A stretch of 64,000 bases of DNA from Gammaproteobacteria bacterium (GTDB lineage: Bacteria; Pseudomonadota; Gammaproteobacteria; Steroidobacterales; GCA-2729495). The translations under genes and the position numbers were made by a program. Every line of letters begins with the position of its first letter. Position 1 is the first letter of the stretch. Of this stretch, positions 56,308 through 64,000 are shown one piece after another. Under the pieces are notes generated by a model. It was given only the letters and a program-made list of their open reading frames with translations, made no database searches and was not told the origin of the DNA. The DNA is taken from the NCBI GenBank assembly GCA_030583605.1, contig CP129466.1:3225028-3289027 (forward strand), given 5' to 3'.

Positions 56308-56542
56308 GCCTTGACGTTCCTGCATCACACTCCACACCTCGCCATCCCGGGACTTCGATCGGGACCCCCGGTCCGACTATCACGGCTTTGCCGCCGGAGT
56401 GTCAATCGGCCCGGCACAACTCCGCCCGCGCGTCGTGAGACTGCAATCTGGCCGCCCGAGGCTGCCCGCCGGGCCCGCGATGTGGCCTAATGCGCCTGGA
56501 ATCCGCCCCGAACGCCACCGCCCGCCGGATGGCCTGCAGCCC

Positions 56543-57148
56543 ATGGTCATATCGCATCAGCACCGGTTCATTTTCTTCAAGACGCAGAAGACGGCCGGCA
56601 CGAGCATCGAGGTGTTCCTCTCGTCGCGCTGCGGACCCGACGATGTCCTCACCCCGATCATCCCCCCCGAGCCGGGACATCTGCCGAGGAATTCCCAGGA
56701 CTTCTTCAACCACATGCCAGCGCGGATCGTGCAGCAGCGGCTATCGCCAGATGTCTGGAACGGCTATTTCAAGTTCTGCGTCGAACGCAATCCCTGGGAC
56801 AAGACCCTCTCGCATTACCACCTGTGGAACTTTCGCGCCGGCGGCAACGCGACCTTCGACCAGTTCCTGGCTGCCGGCGAGCTGCCGCTCGGGCGACCCC
56901 TCTACACCGATGCGTCGCGGGAGAAGGTCATCGTCGACCGGGTGCTGCGTTACGAGAACCTGGCAGCCGAGCTCGGCGAGGTCTTCACGCGCCTCGGCAT
57001 TCCGTACACCGGTGATCTCGGCGTGCGCGCCAAGTCAGAATACCGCAAGGATAGACGACCCTACCAGCAGATCTACACGCCCGCGCAGCGCGAGTTCGTC
57101 GCGCAGGTTTTCGCGTGGGAGATCGCCCGGTATGGTTATCGGTTCTGA
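56543..57148 (+). CDS. Sulfotransferase (sulfotransfer_2 family)
   Basis: A 201-aa protein with the PAPS-binding 5'-phosphosulfate loop FKTQKTAGTSIEVFL near the N-terminus and a 3'-phosphate motif FCVERNPWDKTLSHYH. It belongs to the sulfotransfer_2 (carbohydrate/Golgi-type) group and is a little short. It probably transfers sulfate from PAPS to a glycan. It precedes a second, unrelated sulfotransferase gene by 21 nt. The start at 56543 is taken as the first ATG before the PAPS loop; the reading frame extends upstream but is not protein-like. Confidence 0.85.
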   Translation: MVISHQHRFIFFKTQKTAGTSIEVFLSSRCGPDDVLTPIIPPEPGHLPRNSQDFFNHMPARIVQQRLSPDVWNGYFKFCVERNPWDKTLSHYHLWNFRAGGNATFDQFLAAGELPLGRPLYTDASREKVIVDRVLRYENLAAELGEVFTRLGIPYTGDLGVRAKSEYRKDRRPYQQIYTPAQREFVAQVFAWEIARYGYRF

Positions 57149-57169
57149 GACCAGCGGAGTCGAACGACC

Positions 57170-58213
57170 TTGAACGATACCCACAGCAGCGAGCCGGCAT
57201 TCATCCTGGGGTTGCCGCGATCGGGCACGACGTTGCTGTCATACCTGCTGAACACGCATCCGCAGGTCAGTGTCCCGCCGGAACCATGGCTGCTGCTGGC
57301 GCTCGAGGCGCTCGGCGAGGTCTCGCCGCCGAATCCCGCCGACAGCGTCTACCTCGGTCAGGCATTCCGGGAGTTCACGGCGGGCTGCGATCTGGCCACC
57401 GCCAAGCGGGCCTTCGCCCTGGATCTGTACCGGCAGCATCTCGCCAGATCCGGCAAGCGCGTGCTGATCGACAAGACGCCGCGGTACTGGCTGAAGCTCG
57501 AGCAGATCCGGACAACCTTCCCCGACGCACGCTACATCTGGCTGCGCCGCAACCCGTTCGCCGTGCTGGCATCCATGAAGACCTCCTGGGGGTTCAATCT
57601 CGTCCGGCAGCTGGCGGGCGGCGGCGATCACCTGCACGTGTTCGATCTTGCGCTCGGCTCGCGCCGGTTGCTCGAGTTCGCCGCGCACCCGCCCCGGCAC
57701 CTGCTGAGCGTGAGCTACGAGGATCTCGTCGATGACCCAGTGGGCGAGACCGGGCGCATTTTCGCGTTTCTCGGCGTCGCGCCGTTCACGATCGAGCGCC
57801 GCATCGATGCGGGCAAGACCGCTGCCTACGCCGGCTCAACTCTCGGCGACAAGCGGCTCCTGCAGTCGGCAGCGGTCAACAACAGCGGCACTGACGCCTG
57901 GCGCACGAACCTGGTCGCCGAGGAACGGAACATGCTCTTCGACCTCCTCGGGCCGGAAGCGATCAGCGACTGGGGTTACGCGGATGTCGCGGCCGAGCTC
58001 GGTCGCGGCCGTGACCAGGCGCGCCAGCAACAGGCAACGCGCGACTTGCTCGGTCTCGTCGAGGGCGTTTTCCAGGCGCGACAGATGGAAATGCGCCGCC
58101 TCGCCGGCCCGGAGCATTTCGATCCGGCCACTGCGCTCGCCGTCCGCATGGCCTACCGGTATCCGCGCCAGGTCCTCGACGCACTGGGCCTGTCGGGAAC
58201 GAAGAGGTCCTAG
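57170..58213 (+). CDS. Sulfotransferase (sulfotransfer_1/3 family)
   Basis: A 347-aa protein starting at a TTG, with GGAG 11 nt upstream. It has the 5'-PSB motif LGLPRSGTTLLSYLLNTHP and the 3'-PB motif FPDARYIWLRRNPFAVLASMK. The C-terminal half contains a GYADVAAEL segment and helices. It uses PAPS as donor. Its PAPS loop (RSGTT) differs from that of the preceding gene, so the two act on different acceptors. PAPS-forming genes are not adjacent. Confidence 0.88.
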   Translation: MNDTHSSEPAFILGLPRSGTTLLSYLLNTHPQVSVPPEPWLLLALEALGEVSPPNPADSVYLGQAFREFTAGCDLATAKRAFALDLYRQHLARSGKRVLIDKTPRYWLKLEQIRTTFPDARYIWLRRNPFAVLASMKTSWGFNLVRQLAGGGDHLHVFDLALGSRRLLEFAAHPPRHLLSVSYEDLVDDPVGETGRIFAFLGVAPFTIERRIDAGKTAAYAGSTLGDKRLLQSAAVNNSGTDAWRTNLVAEERNMLFDLLGPEAISDWGYADVAAELGRGRDQARQQQATRDLLGLVEGVFQARQMEMRRLAGPEHFDPATALAVRMAYRYPRQVLDALGLSGTKRS

Positions 58214-58248
58214 CCACCCCTGCGGCGGAACGGCCAGGAACACCCGCA

Positions 58249-60756
58249 GTGACCACCGCCAGTCGCCCGGAGTTGCCGATCGAGGCGGCGCTGCCGGCGC
58301 TGCGCGCGGCGCTCGCGCGCGCGCCGAACGCGGTGCTGCAGGCGCCGCCGGGCGCGGGGAAAAGCACCGGCGTACCGCCTGCGCTGCTCGACGCGGACTG
58401 GCTCGCGGGGCGGCGCATCCTGATGCTCGAGCCGCGGCGGCTGGCCGCGCGGGCCGTCGCTGCCCGCATGGCCTGGATGCTCGGCGAAAGTGTCGGCGAG
58501 ACCGTCGGCTACCGGATGCGGATGGACACGCGGGTGGGTCCGCGCACACGCATCGAGGTCGTCACCGAAGGCATCCTCACGCGCCAGCTGCAGCACGATC
58601 CCGCGCTCGAGGGCACGGGCTGCGTGATCTTCGACGAATTCCACGAGCGCCGCCTGCAGGCTGACCTCGGGCTCGCGCTCACGCTCGACACACAGCGGCA
58701 TCTGCGGGGCGACCTGCGGGTGCTGGTGATGTCGGCCACGCTCGACGGCGCGGCGGTTGCGCGCCTTCTCGGCACCGATGCCGTGGTGAGCGCGCCGGGA
58801 CTGAGCCACCCGGTCGAAACGCACCATCTGCAGCGCGCCTCGGACGCCAGGCTCGAGCGACAGGCGACCGCAGCGGTGTTACGCGCCCTCGCGGAGCAGG
58901 ATGGCGATCTGCTGGTGTTCCTGCCCGGCACGGGCGAGATCCGTCGCGTCGGGCAGGAACTCGGCGAGTGCGAGCTGCGCTCCGGTACGCGCGTGCTGCC
59001 CCTCTACGGCGACCTGCCCCAGGAAGAACAGGACCGCGCCATCAGGCCCGCCGTCGCGGGCGAGCGCAGGGTCGTGCTCGCGACCAACATTGCCGAGACC
59101 AGCCTCACCATCGAGGGCGTGCGCGTCGTGATCGACTGCGGCCTCGAGCGACGCTCGCGTTTTGACCCCGGCACCGGCATGAGCCGGCTCGAGACGGTGC
59201 GCATCTCGCGCGCCGCCGCCGACCAGCGTCGAGGCCGCGCGGGCCGCCTCGGGCCCGGTGTCTGCTACCGGTTGTGGACGAACGCGGCCGAACGGGCACT
59301 CGCGCCGCACTCGCCGGCGGAGATCACGGAGGCGGACCTCGCGCCGCTCGCGCTGGAGCTGGCCGCCTGGTGCAGCACGGCCGACTCGCTCGCCTGGCTC
59401 GACCCGCCGCCCGCTGCAGCCCTCGGCCGCGCGCAGGAGCTGCTGCGTGCGCTCGGCGCCACCGGTGACGACGGACGCATCACCGCGCACGGGCGCGCGA
59501 TGGCGCGCCTCGGGGCGCACCCGCGGCTCGCGCACCTGCTGCTGCGCGCGCGCGAGGCCGGCGTGGGGCCAACCGGCTGCGCGCTCGCCGCGCTGCTCGG
59601 TGAGCGCGATCTCCTGCGCGGCCCGGGGCGCGACGCCGACCTGCGCAGTCGCCTGGAGCTCCTCGCCGCAGCCGACGCCGGACCGCGGCCCGACGCTGCA
59701 TCCGTCAGGCAGGTCCGGCGTGCGATGCGGCTCTACGAGCGTCAGCTCGATCTGCCCGGCGAGTCCGGGCGCATCGCATCGGGCGAGGCCGGCTGGCTCC
59801 TCGCCTGCGCCTATCCGGAGCGCATCGGTCGTGCGCGGGTGCCCGGCTCCGGCCGCTACCAGCTCGCCAGCGGGCGCGGCGCAGCTTTCGGTGAGCCGCA
59901 GGCGCTGGCCTCCGCCGAGTTTCTCGTGGCCGCACAACTCGATGCGGGCACGCGCGAAGCACGCATTTTTCTCGCCGCGCCCCTCACCCTCGGCACGATC
60001 GAGGAGCACTTCGCTGCCGACATCCGCGACGAGGATCACATCGGCTGGGACAGTCGCGAGCAGGCCGTGCTCGCCCGCCGGCAACGCACGCTCGGCGCGC
60101 TGGTGCTCACGGAGACGTCACTGCGCAACCCCGACCCGGATGCGGTCGCCGCCGCGATGCTTGCCGGTATCCGCGAGCTCGGCATCGACGCCCTGCCCTG
60201 GACGAAGGAGCTGCGCAGCTGGCAGGCCCGCGTCCTGCTGCTGCGGCGTGCCGACCCGAATGCGGGTGGGCCGTGGCCCGATGTGAGCGACGGCGCGCTG
60301 CTCGCGACTCTGGAGACCTGGCTCGCACCCTGGCTCGATGGCATCTCGCGGCGCGAGCACCTGACGCGGATAAAACTCGCCGATGCGCTGCGGGCGATGC
60401 TCGGCTACGCGCAGCAGCGCCAGCTCGACGAACTCGCGCCGACACACCTCACCGTGCCGAGCGGCTCGAGCATCGCCCTCGACTACCTCGACGGCGAGAC
60501 GCCGGGCCTCTCGGTACGGCTGCAGGAGCTGTTCGGATTGCGGGACACGCCACGCATCGCCGGCGGGCGTATCGCCGTCATGATGAAGATCCTCTCGCCC
60601 GCGCGGCGCCCGGTGCAGGTCACGCAAGATCTGAAAAGCTTCTGGGACCGGGGCTACCACGAGGTGAAGAAGGAGCTGAAGGGCCGCTACCCGAAGCACT
60701 ACTGGCCGGACGACCCCTACCAGGCACAGCCGACGCGGCGCGTGCGCCCGCGCTGA
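58249..60756 (+). CDS. hrpB: ATP-dependent helicase HrpB
   Basis: An 835-aa DEAH-box-type helicase with Walker A PPGAGKST, the DEFH box FDEFHERRLQAD, motif III MSATLDG, motif V VLATNIAETSLTIEGV and the arginine finger segment DQRRGRAGR. The C-terminal HrpB domain follows (E. coli HrpB 809 aa). It starts with GTG. HrpB is a putative RNA helicase of unknown physiological role, found across Gammaproteobacteria. It runs convergent with the DUF2905 gene. Confidence 0.95.
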   Translation: MTTASRPELPIEAALPALRAALARAPNAVLQAPPGAGKSTGVPPALLDADWLAGRRILMLEPRRLAARAVAARMAWMLGESVGETVGYRMRMDTRVGPRTRIEVVTEGILTRQLQHDPALEGTGCVIFDEFHERRLQADLGLALTLDTQRHLRGDLRVLVMSATLDGAAVARLLGTDAVVSAPGLSHPVETHHLQRASDARLERQATAAVLRALAEQDGDLLVFLPGTGEIRRVGQELGECELRSGTRVLPLYGDLPQEEQDRAIRPAVAGERRVVLATNIAETSLTIEGVRVVIDCGLERRSRFDPGTGMSRLETVRISRAAADQRRGRAGRLGPGVCYRLWTNAAERALAPHSPAEITEADLAPLALELAAWCSTADSLAWLDPPPAAALGRAQELLRALGATGDDGRITAHGRAMARLGAHPRLAHLLLRAREAGVGPTGCALAALLGERDLLRGPGRDADLRSRLELLAAADAGPRPDAASVRQVRRAMRLYERQLDLPGESGRIASGEAGWLLACAYPERIGRARVPGSGRYQLASGRGAAFGEPQALASAEFLVAAQLDAGTREARIFLAAPLTLGTIEEHFAADIRDEDHIGWDSREQAVLARRQRTLGALVLTETSLRNPDPDAVAAAMLAGIRELGIDALPWTKELRSWQARVLLLRRADPNAGGPWPDVSDGALLATLETWLAPWLDGISRREHLTRIKLADALRAMLGYAQQRQLDELAPTHLTVPSGSSIALDYLDGETPGLSVRLQELFGLRDTPRIAGGRIAVMMKILSPARRPVQVTQDLKSFWDRGYHEVKKELKGRYPKHYWPDDPYQAQPTRRVRPR

Positions 60757-60766
60757 GCGACCGCAG

Positions 60767-60967
60767 CTACTTCCTCAGCAGCCAGAACACGAGCGTGACG
60801 AGCAGCGAAACGACGATGCTCGTGGTCAGCGGAAAATAAAAACCGAAACCGTCGCGCTCGACACGGATGTCGCCCGGCAGGCGGCCGAGGCCGTGACGCA
60901 TGAGCCAGGGCCAGGCGAGTCCCGCCATCAGGATCAGCAATCCCAGCGTGACCAGAATGCGTTGCAT
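60767..60967 (-). CDS. DUF2905 small membrane protein
   Basis: A 66-aa protein with two membrane helices (residues 4-22 and 48-64) separated by the conserved GRLPGDIRVERDGFGFYFPLTTS segment, which is diagnostic of DUF2905. The family is small, inner-membrane and of unknown function, and often lies beside housekeeping genes. It is transcribed convergently to hrpB, only 10 nt away. Confidence 0.93.
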   Translation of the reverse strand: MQRILVTLGLLILMAGLAWPWLMRHGLGRLPGDIRVERDGFGFYFPLTTSIVVSLLVTLVFWLLRK

Positions 60968-61018
60968 GCGCTGTCTGCTCCGGCCACCGCCCGTGGGCGG
61001 CCCCGCTCCGGCGGGTTG

Positions 61019-61561
61019 CTAGTCGCCCTTCTGGTAGGTGCCGACCAGCACCGCCTCGGCGAGCACGTGGCCGCGCATGGCCTGCTCCACGTCCGGCTTG
61101 CGGGCTCCCGGTGGCAACTGCAACTCGGTGTCGAGCGCGTAGAGCTTGTGGAAGTAGCGATGCCGGCCGATCGGCGGGCAGGGCCCGCCCCACTCCGTCC
61201 GGCGGAAATCGCTGGTGCCCGCCCGGGTGCCTGGCGGCAGGTCGGTGTTCGCGACCGCCTCCGGCAGGCCGGACGCCGTGGCGGGCATGTTGTAGAGCAC
61301 CCAGTGCACCCAGGTCATGCGCGGCGCCGCCGGGTCCGGTGCATCGGGATCGTCCACGATCAGCGCCAGGCTTTTCGTTCCGGCCGGCACGCCGCGCCAG
61401 GCAACCGGCGGCGACACGTCATCGCCTTCGCAGGTGTAGCGCGCCGGGATGCCGCCCTCGTGAACGAATGCGCTGGACTCGATCTCCATGGCCGTCTCTC
61501 CTGCCTGGGCATGCGCGAGCGCCATTGCGGCGAGCAGCGCCAGCGCGCAGCGCGATTTCAT
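61019..61561 (-). CDS. YbhB/YbcL-family PEBP-like protein
   Basis: A 180-aa protein with a signal peptide (MKSRCALALLAAMALAHAQA). The ligand-binding fold of the phosphatidylethanolamine-binding / Raf-kinase-inhibitor-like family follows: ARYTCEGDDVSPP near residue 50, DDPDAPDPAAPRMTWVHWVLYN, and GGPCPPIGRHRYFHKLYALD. These are the family's signature strands. It is periplasmic here, as the signal peptide shows. Bacterial members have no settled function. It follows the next gene upstream at a distance of 92 nt. Confidence 0.93.
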   Translation of the reverse strand: MKSRCALALLAAMALAHAQAGETAMEIESSAFVHEGGIPARYTCEGDDVSPPVAWRGVPAGTKSLALIVDDPDAPDPAAPRMTWVHWVLYNMPATASGLPEAVANTDLPPGTRAGTSDFRRTEWGGPCPPIGRHRYFHKLYALDTELQLPPGARKPDVEQAMRGHVLAEAVLVGTYQKGD

Positions 61562-61653
61562 GAACCGCTGCGCGCGCGACGCATCCGGGTTCCCATGCCG
61601 CGCCAGGTCGCGCCGGAACCTGACCGCGCCGTGCATGCTCAACCGCGCCATCG

Positions 61654-62412
61654 TCAGTTCGCCGCGACCGGCTCGGCCATGCTGGCCGTCATGGTGATCC
61701 AGCCGTCTTCCTGCCAGGGCGCGAAGTGGACCTGCATGCCCATGACCGCCGCGCGCTGCTGCATGGCCGGCACCGTGTAGTTCTCGTGGACCTCCCGCTC
61801 GGTCAGGTCGAACTGGCCAAGGCCCTTGCCCGCTGCCAGCACGCGGCCGTAGGGTGACTTCCAGCGGATGGTCATGCCGTCGCGCTGGTAATCGAGCACC
61901 AGCTGATAGAAGCAGGCGGTGCGCTCGGTCAGCGCGATCAGGCCGAGCTGCGGATCACCGCCCATGCCGAGCAGTTTGCCGACGCGCAGGAGCATCGGCG
62001 TCTGCGTCTTCACCTCGTGCGCCACCATCTCGGCAGTGACGTTGTTGTCCTTGGCAAACTGCAGGGCCGTCAGCTGCACCTTCACCACTGCGTCGTTGAG
62101 TTCGTGCTGGTAGGGCTCCGTGACGCTGACCACCTGGATCGCCCGCGCCACCGCGAGTCCGAGCGTTGCCTGCTGCTCCGGCGTGAAGCCCAGCGCAACG
62201 CCGCGGTCCGGACCGACCTTGCGGACCGCATCCATCACGGCCGTGCCGAGTTGCGCTTCGCGCCCGACAAAGCCGCTGTGGGTGTAGAAATCACCCGGGG
62301 GCAGCGGCGCTTTCGGTTGGCGCGGCGGCGGACCGGCCGCCATGGCAACTCCCGCCAGCACGACGCCGAACAACATGGCCTGGGACAGGACACTCGCGAT
62401 GCGGGTCATCAT
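61654..62412 (-). CDS. Secreted hypothetical protein (252 aa)
   Basis: The start at 62412 (MMTRIASVLSQAM) gives a signal peptide ending around AMAA. A Pro-rich linker (PPPRQPKAPLPPGDF) and an alpha-helical domain follow, with TPEQQATLGLAVARAIQVVSV and HELNDAVVKVQLTALQF segments and a Lys-rich middle. There are no cysteine pairs and no enzyme motif. I do not recognise the family. It is the middle of a minus-strand run of envelope genes. Confidence 0.7.
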   Translation of the reverse strand: MMTRIASVLSQAMLFGVVLAGVAMAAGPPPRQPKAPLPPGDFYTHSGFVGREAQLGTAVMDAVRKVGPDRGVALGFTPEQQATLGLAVARAIQVVSVTEPYQHELNDAVVKVQLTALQFAKDNNVTAEMVAHEVKTQTPMLLRVGKLLGMGGDPQLGLIALTERTACFYQLVLDYQRDGMTIRWKSPYGRVLAAGKGLGQFDLTEREVHENYTVPAMQQRAAVMGMQVHFAPWQEDGWITMTASMAEPVAAN

Positions 62413-62536
62413 GGTGAAAAGCCTCCTCCTGGTCGATGCCGACACTGTATTACCGCGGCACCGCCACTGCCGGCCGACAGATGGTCAGGCAGTCAACCCG
62501 TGCCGCGGGCCACCGCCCGAACCGGGCAGTCCTGGC

Positions 62537-63328
62537 TCAGTAGCCCATCCCGGCGCAACACTCCTGCAGGCCCTGCTCGCCGGCGACGCGCTGCGCGCAG
62601 CGACGGCCGGCCCGATTGGCGGCAAGGTCGCGCCGCGAGGCATCGCCCGGACCGAAGGCATCGGCGATCTCCTTGGCATAACCGGCCATGAATGCGTCCC
62701 CGCCACCGCAGCGGATCGCGATAGCGCCGGCGGCGAGGCAGTGCTTGCGCAGGTCCGTGCTGCCATCGAGCGCGAGCGAATCCACGGTGCGTTGCATGCA
62801 GCTCGACTCCGGCGCGCGCGGGTTCGCGCTGCAGGCACCGAGCAGGACGGCGCAGGCAAGGATCGCAACGAGCAGGCCACGACCGGCGAGCCAGCTGCGC
62901 ACCTCGGCCGCGTCGGCCTCGAACCAGCGCCGCGCGGACCCCAGGCGAAACGTGTAGCCCCAGGCATCCATGTCGGCAAACATCCGTTCGCGGCCCATGC
63001 CGGGAATCGCATCGGCGAGCAGGATCTGCAGATAGCAGACCGCGTTCTCCTCCTCGAAGCTGCCACCGGCGTCAGTGTCGAGGGATGCGCGACGCGCGGC
63101 ATCCATGCAGATGTAGTGAGCGGCCTCGTGCAGCGCCGAGTGCAGCGGCGTATCCGGGCGCAGGTAGAGCGTGTCCCCGACGAGACCCGCCTCCGGCGCA
63201 CCCCAGTAACTGCCGGGGATCGCCGCGTCGGGCGCGAGCACAGCCACACGCAACCCGTGCGACGCGAGCAGCTCGCGCAGCGGCCCGACGCCGACAGCGT
63301 CGATCGTCGTCACTCGTGCCGGTTTCAC
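62537..63328 (-). CDS. HExxH-type protein fused to a lipoprotein-like domain
   Basis: The N-terminal 135 residues have an HExxH zinc motif (ALHEAAHYI, about residue 67) within a soluble domain that includes a FEEENAVCYLQ segment. From about residue 150, a hydrophobic stretch ends in LLGAC followed by a Cys-rich domain (MQRTVDS to QECCAGMGY) that looks like a separate exported lipoprotein. If real, the protein would have a cytosolic protease-like domain and a periplasmic Cys-rich domain joined by one helix, but it may be an in-frame fusion of two genes. It starts with GTG and overlaps the oxidoreductase gene by 4 nt (GTGA). Confidence 0.65.
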   Translation of the reverse strand: MKPARVTTIDAVGVGPLRELLASHGLRVAVLAPDAAIPGSYWGAPEAGLVGDTLYLRPDTPLHSALHEAAHYICMDAARRASLDTDAGGSFEEENAVCYLQILLADAIPGMGRERMFADMDAWGYTFRLGSARRWFEADAAEVRSWLAGRGLLVAILACAVLLGACSANPRAPESSCMQRTVDSLALDGSTDLRKHCLAAGAIAIRCGGGDAFMAGYAKEIADAFGPGDASRRDLAANRAGRRCAQRVAGEQGLQECCAGMGY

Positions 63329-64000
63329 AGGCGATCCCGCAGGGCGTACCAGAGCATGCCGAGCGCGAGCAGCGGCTGGCGCAACAGCGTGCCACCGGGC
63401 CAGGCGGGCGCGGGCAATCGCGCCAGCACATCGAAGCGCTCCGCAGTTCCGGCGATGGCCTCGGCGATCAGCCGGCCCGCGAGCACGCCGATCGAGATGC
63501 CGTGGCCGGAGTAGCCCTGCGCGAACCAGGCATTCGGCGCCAGCCGCCCGAGCTGGGGCAGCCGGTTCCGGCTGATGCCGAGCGCCCCGCCCCAGGCGTA
63601 GTCCACCGCGACGTCATCGAGTTGCGGGAAGACCCGATGCAGGTACGGCCGCACGAAAGCGGCAATATCCTGCGGGAAGCCGGCCCGGTAGTTCTCGCCA
63701 CCGCCGAACAGCAGGCGGCGGTCGGCCGACAACCGGAAATAATTCACGACGAAGCGGGTGTCGTGCACGCAGACGTCGTCGCGGATCAGCGACCGCGCGC
63801 GCCCGGCACCGAGCGGCGCGGTGGCAACGATGAAGTTGTTGATCGGCATGATGCGACTGGCGATACGCGGCTCGAGCCCGCCGAGATAGGCGTCGCAGCC
63901 GAGCACCACCTGGGACGCCTGCACCTCGCCCTCCGCCAGCCGCACGACCGCCGGGGTCGCGCGCGTGTAGCCGAGTGCCCTCGAGTCCTCGAACAGCTGC
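63325..64000 (-). CDS. FAD-dependent oxidoreductase (PuuB/DAO-like), partial
   Basis: The gene runs off the right edge of the window, so its N-terminus with the FAD-binding motif is missing. The visible C-terminal 224 residues match amino-acid or amine oxidases of the DAO family: ASQVVLGCDAYLGGLEP, then GGENYRAGFP and WGGALGISRNRLPQLG, and a GYSGHGISIGVLAGRLIAEAI motif that closes the FAD site. The closest fit is gamma-glutamylputrescine oxidase (PuuB) and relatives. It shares four bases with the following gene. Confidence 0.88.
   Translation of the reverse strand, partial: QLFEDSRALGYTRATPAVVRLAEGEVQASQVVLGCDAYLGGLEPRIASRIMPINNFIVATAPLGAGRARSLIRDDVCVHDTRFVVNYFRLSADRRLLFGGGENYRAGFPQDIAAFVRPYLHRVFPQLDDVAVDYAWGGALGISRNRLPQLGRLAPNAWFAQGYSGHGISIGVLAGRLIAEAIAGTAERFDVLARLPAPAWPGGTLLRQPLLALGMLWYALRDRL

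Overview
The window comes from the chromosome of a high-GC Gammaproteobacterium. Supporting markers are DusB, HrpB, SohB, RF3, the divergent ilvY/ilvC pair and an NADP-type GdhA. REP-like sequences of the GTAGGAGCGACG kind fit the Xanthomonadales/Nevskiales/Steroidobacterales neighbourhood. The exact taxon is not decidable by eye. I see no rRNA, tRNA, CRISPR array or replication origin. Most of the sequence is densely packed housekeeping or envelope genes in short operons, often with stop/start overlaps of 1-4 bases.

0-8 kb (all minus strand): two linked unknown genes, an orphan contractile-tail-sheath-like gene, then envelope and proteolysis genes (rhomboid, L,D-transpeptidase lipoprotein, M48 lipoprotein, SohB) and lipoyl synthase lipA. 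8.3-11.3 kb (plus): a three-gene operon of uncharacterised secreted proteins and lipoproteins behind a perfect 22-bp palindrome. 11.3-12.1 kb is non-coding, repeat-rich and bounded by T/A tracts. 12.1-20.5 kb: hydrolases, glyoxalase I, a diguanylate cyclase, an ATP-grasp-like protein, GNAT and luciferase-like genes, with REP-like inverted repeats at 14.0 and 15.9 kb.

20.5-27.6 kb is the clearest accessory island, with visibly lower GC than its flanks. A dcm-like methyltransferase with an N-terminal HTH, vsr and an MvaI/BcnI-family endonuclease form one translationally coupled operon. An operator-like inverted repeat upstream closely resembles the M.SsoII operator as I remember it. Facing it is a tight three-gene operon: a GHKL-type ATPase and two proteins I cannot assign. 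I consider this the best candidate for an undescribed anti-phage or DNA-processing system. The island ends near a 29-bp duplicate of the 3' end of a permease gene at 28.2 kb.

28.2-33.7 kb: a PadR-controlled MacAB-like export operon (PadR, secreted protein, adaptor, ATPase, two permeases) with twin operator-like sites. 33.7-41 kb: VOC, universal stress protein, TerC, small envelope proteins (one frameshifted), methyltransferases, a GT2 glycosyltransferase and a large polytopic membrane protein. 41-48 kb: ilvY/ilvC, a SpoIIAA-like protein, RF3, enoyl-CoA hydratase, a 3 x 60 bp tandem REP array and gdhA. 48-64 kb: dusB, an HSL-type esterase, an Uup-type ABC-F protein, DUF1993, DoxX, an RlmN-family enzyme, an FGGY kinase, a GT2 with two different sulfotransferases, HrpB, and a run of minus-strand envelope genes ending in a partial FAD-dependent oxidoreductase cut by the window edge.
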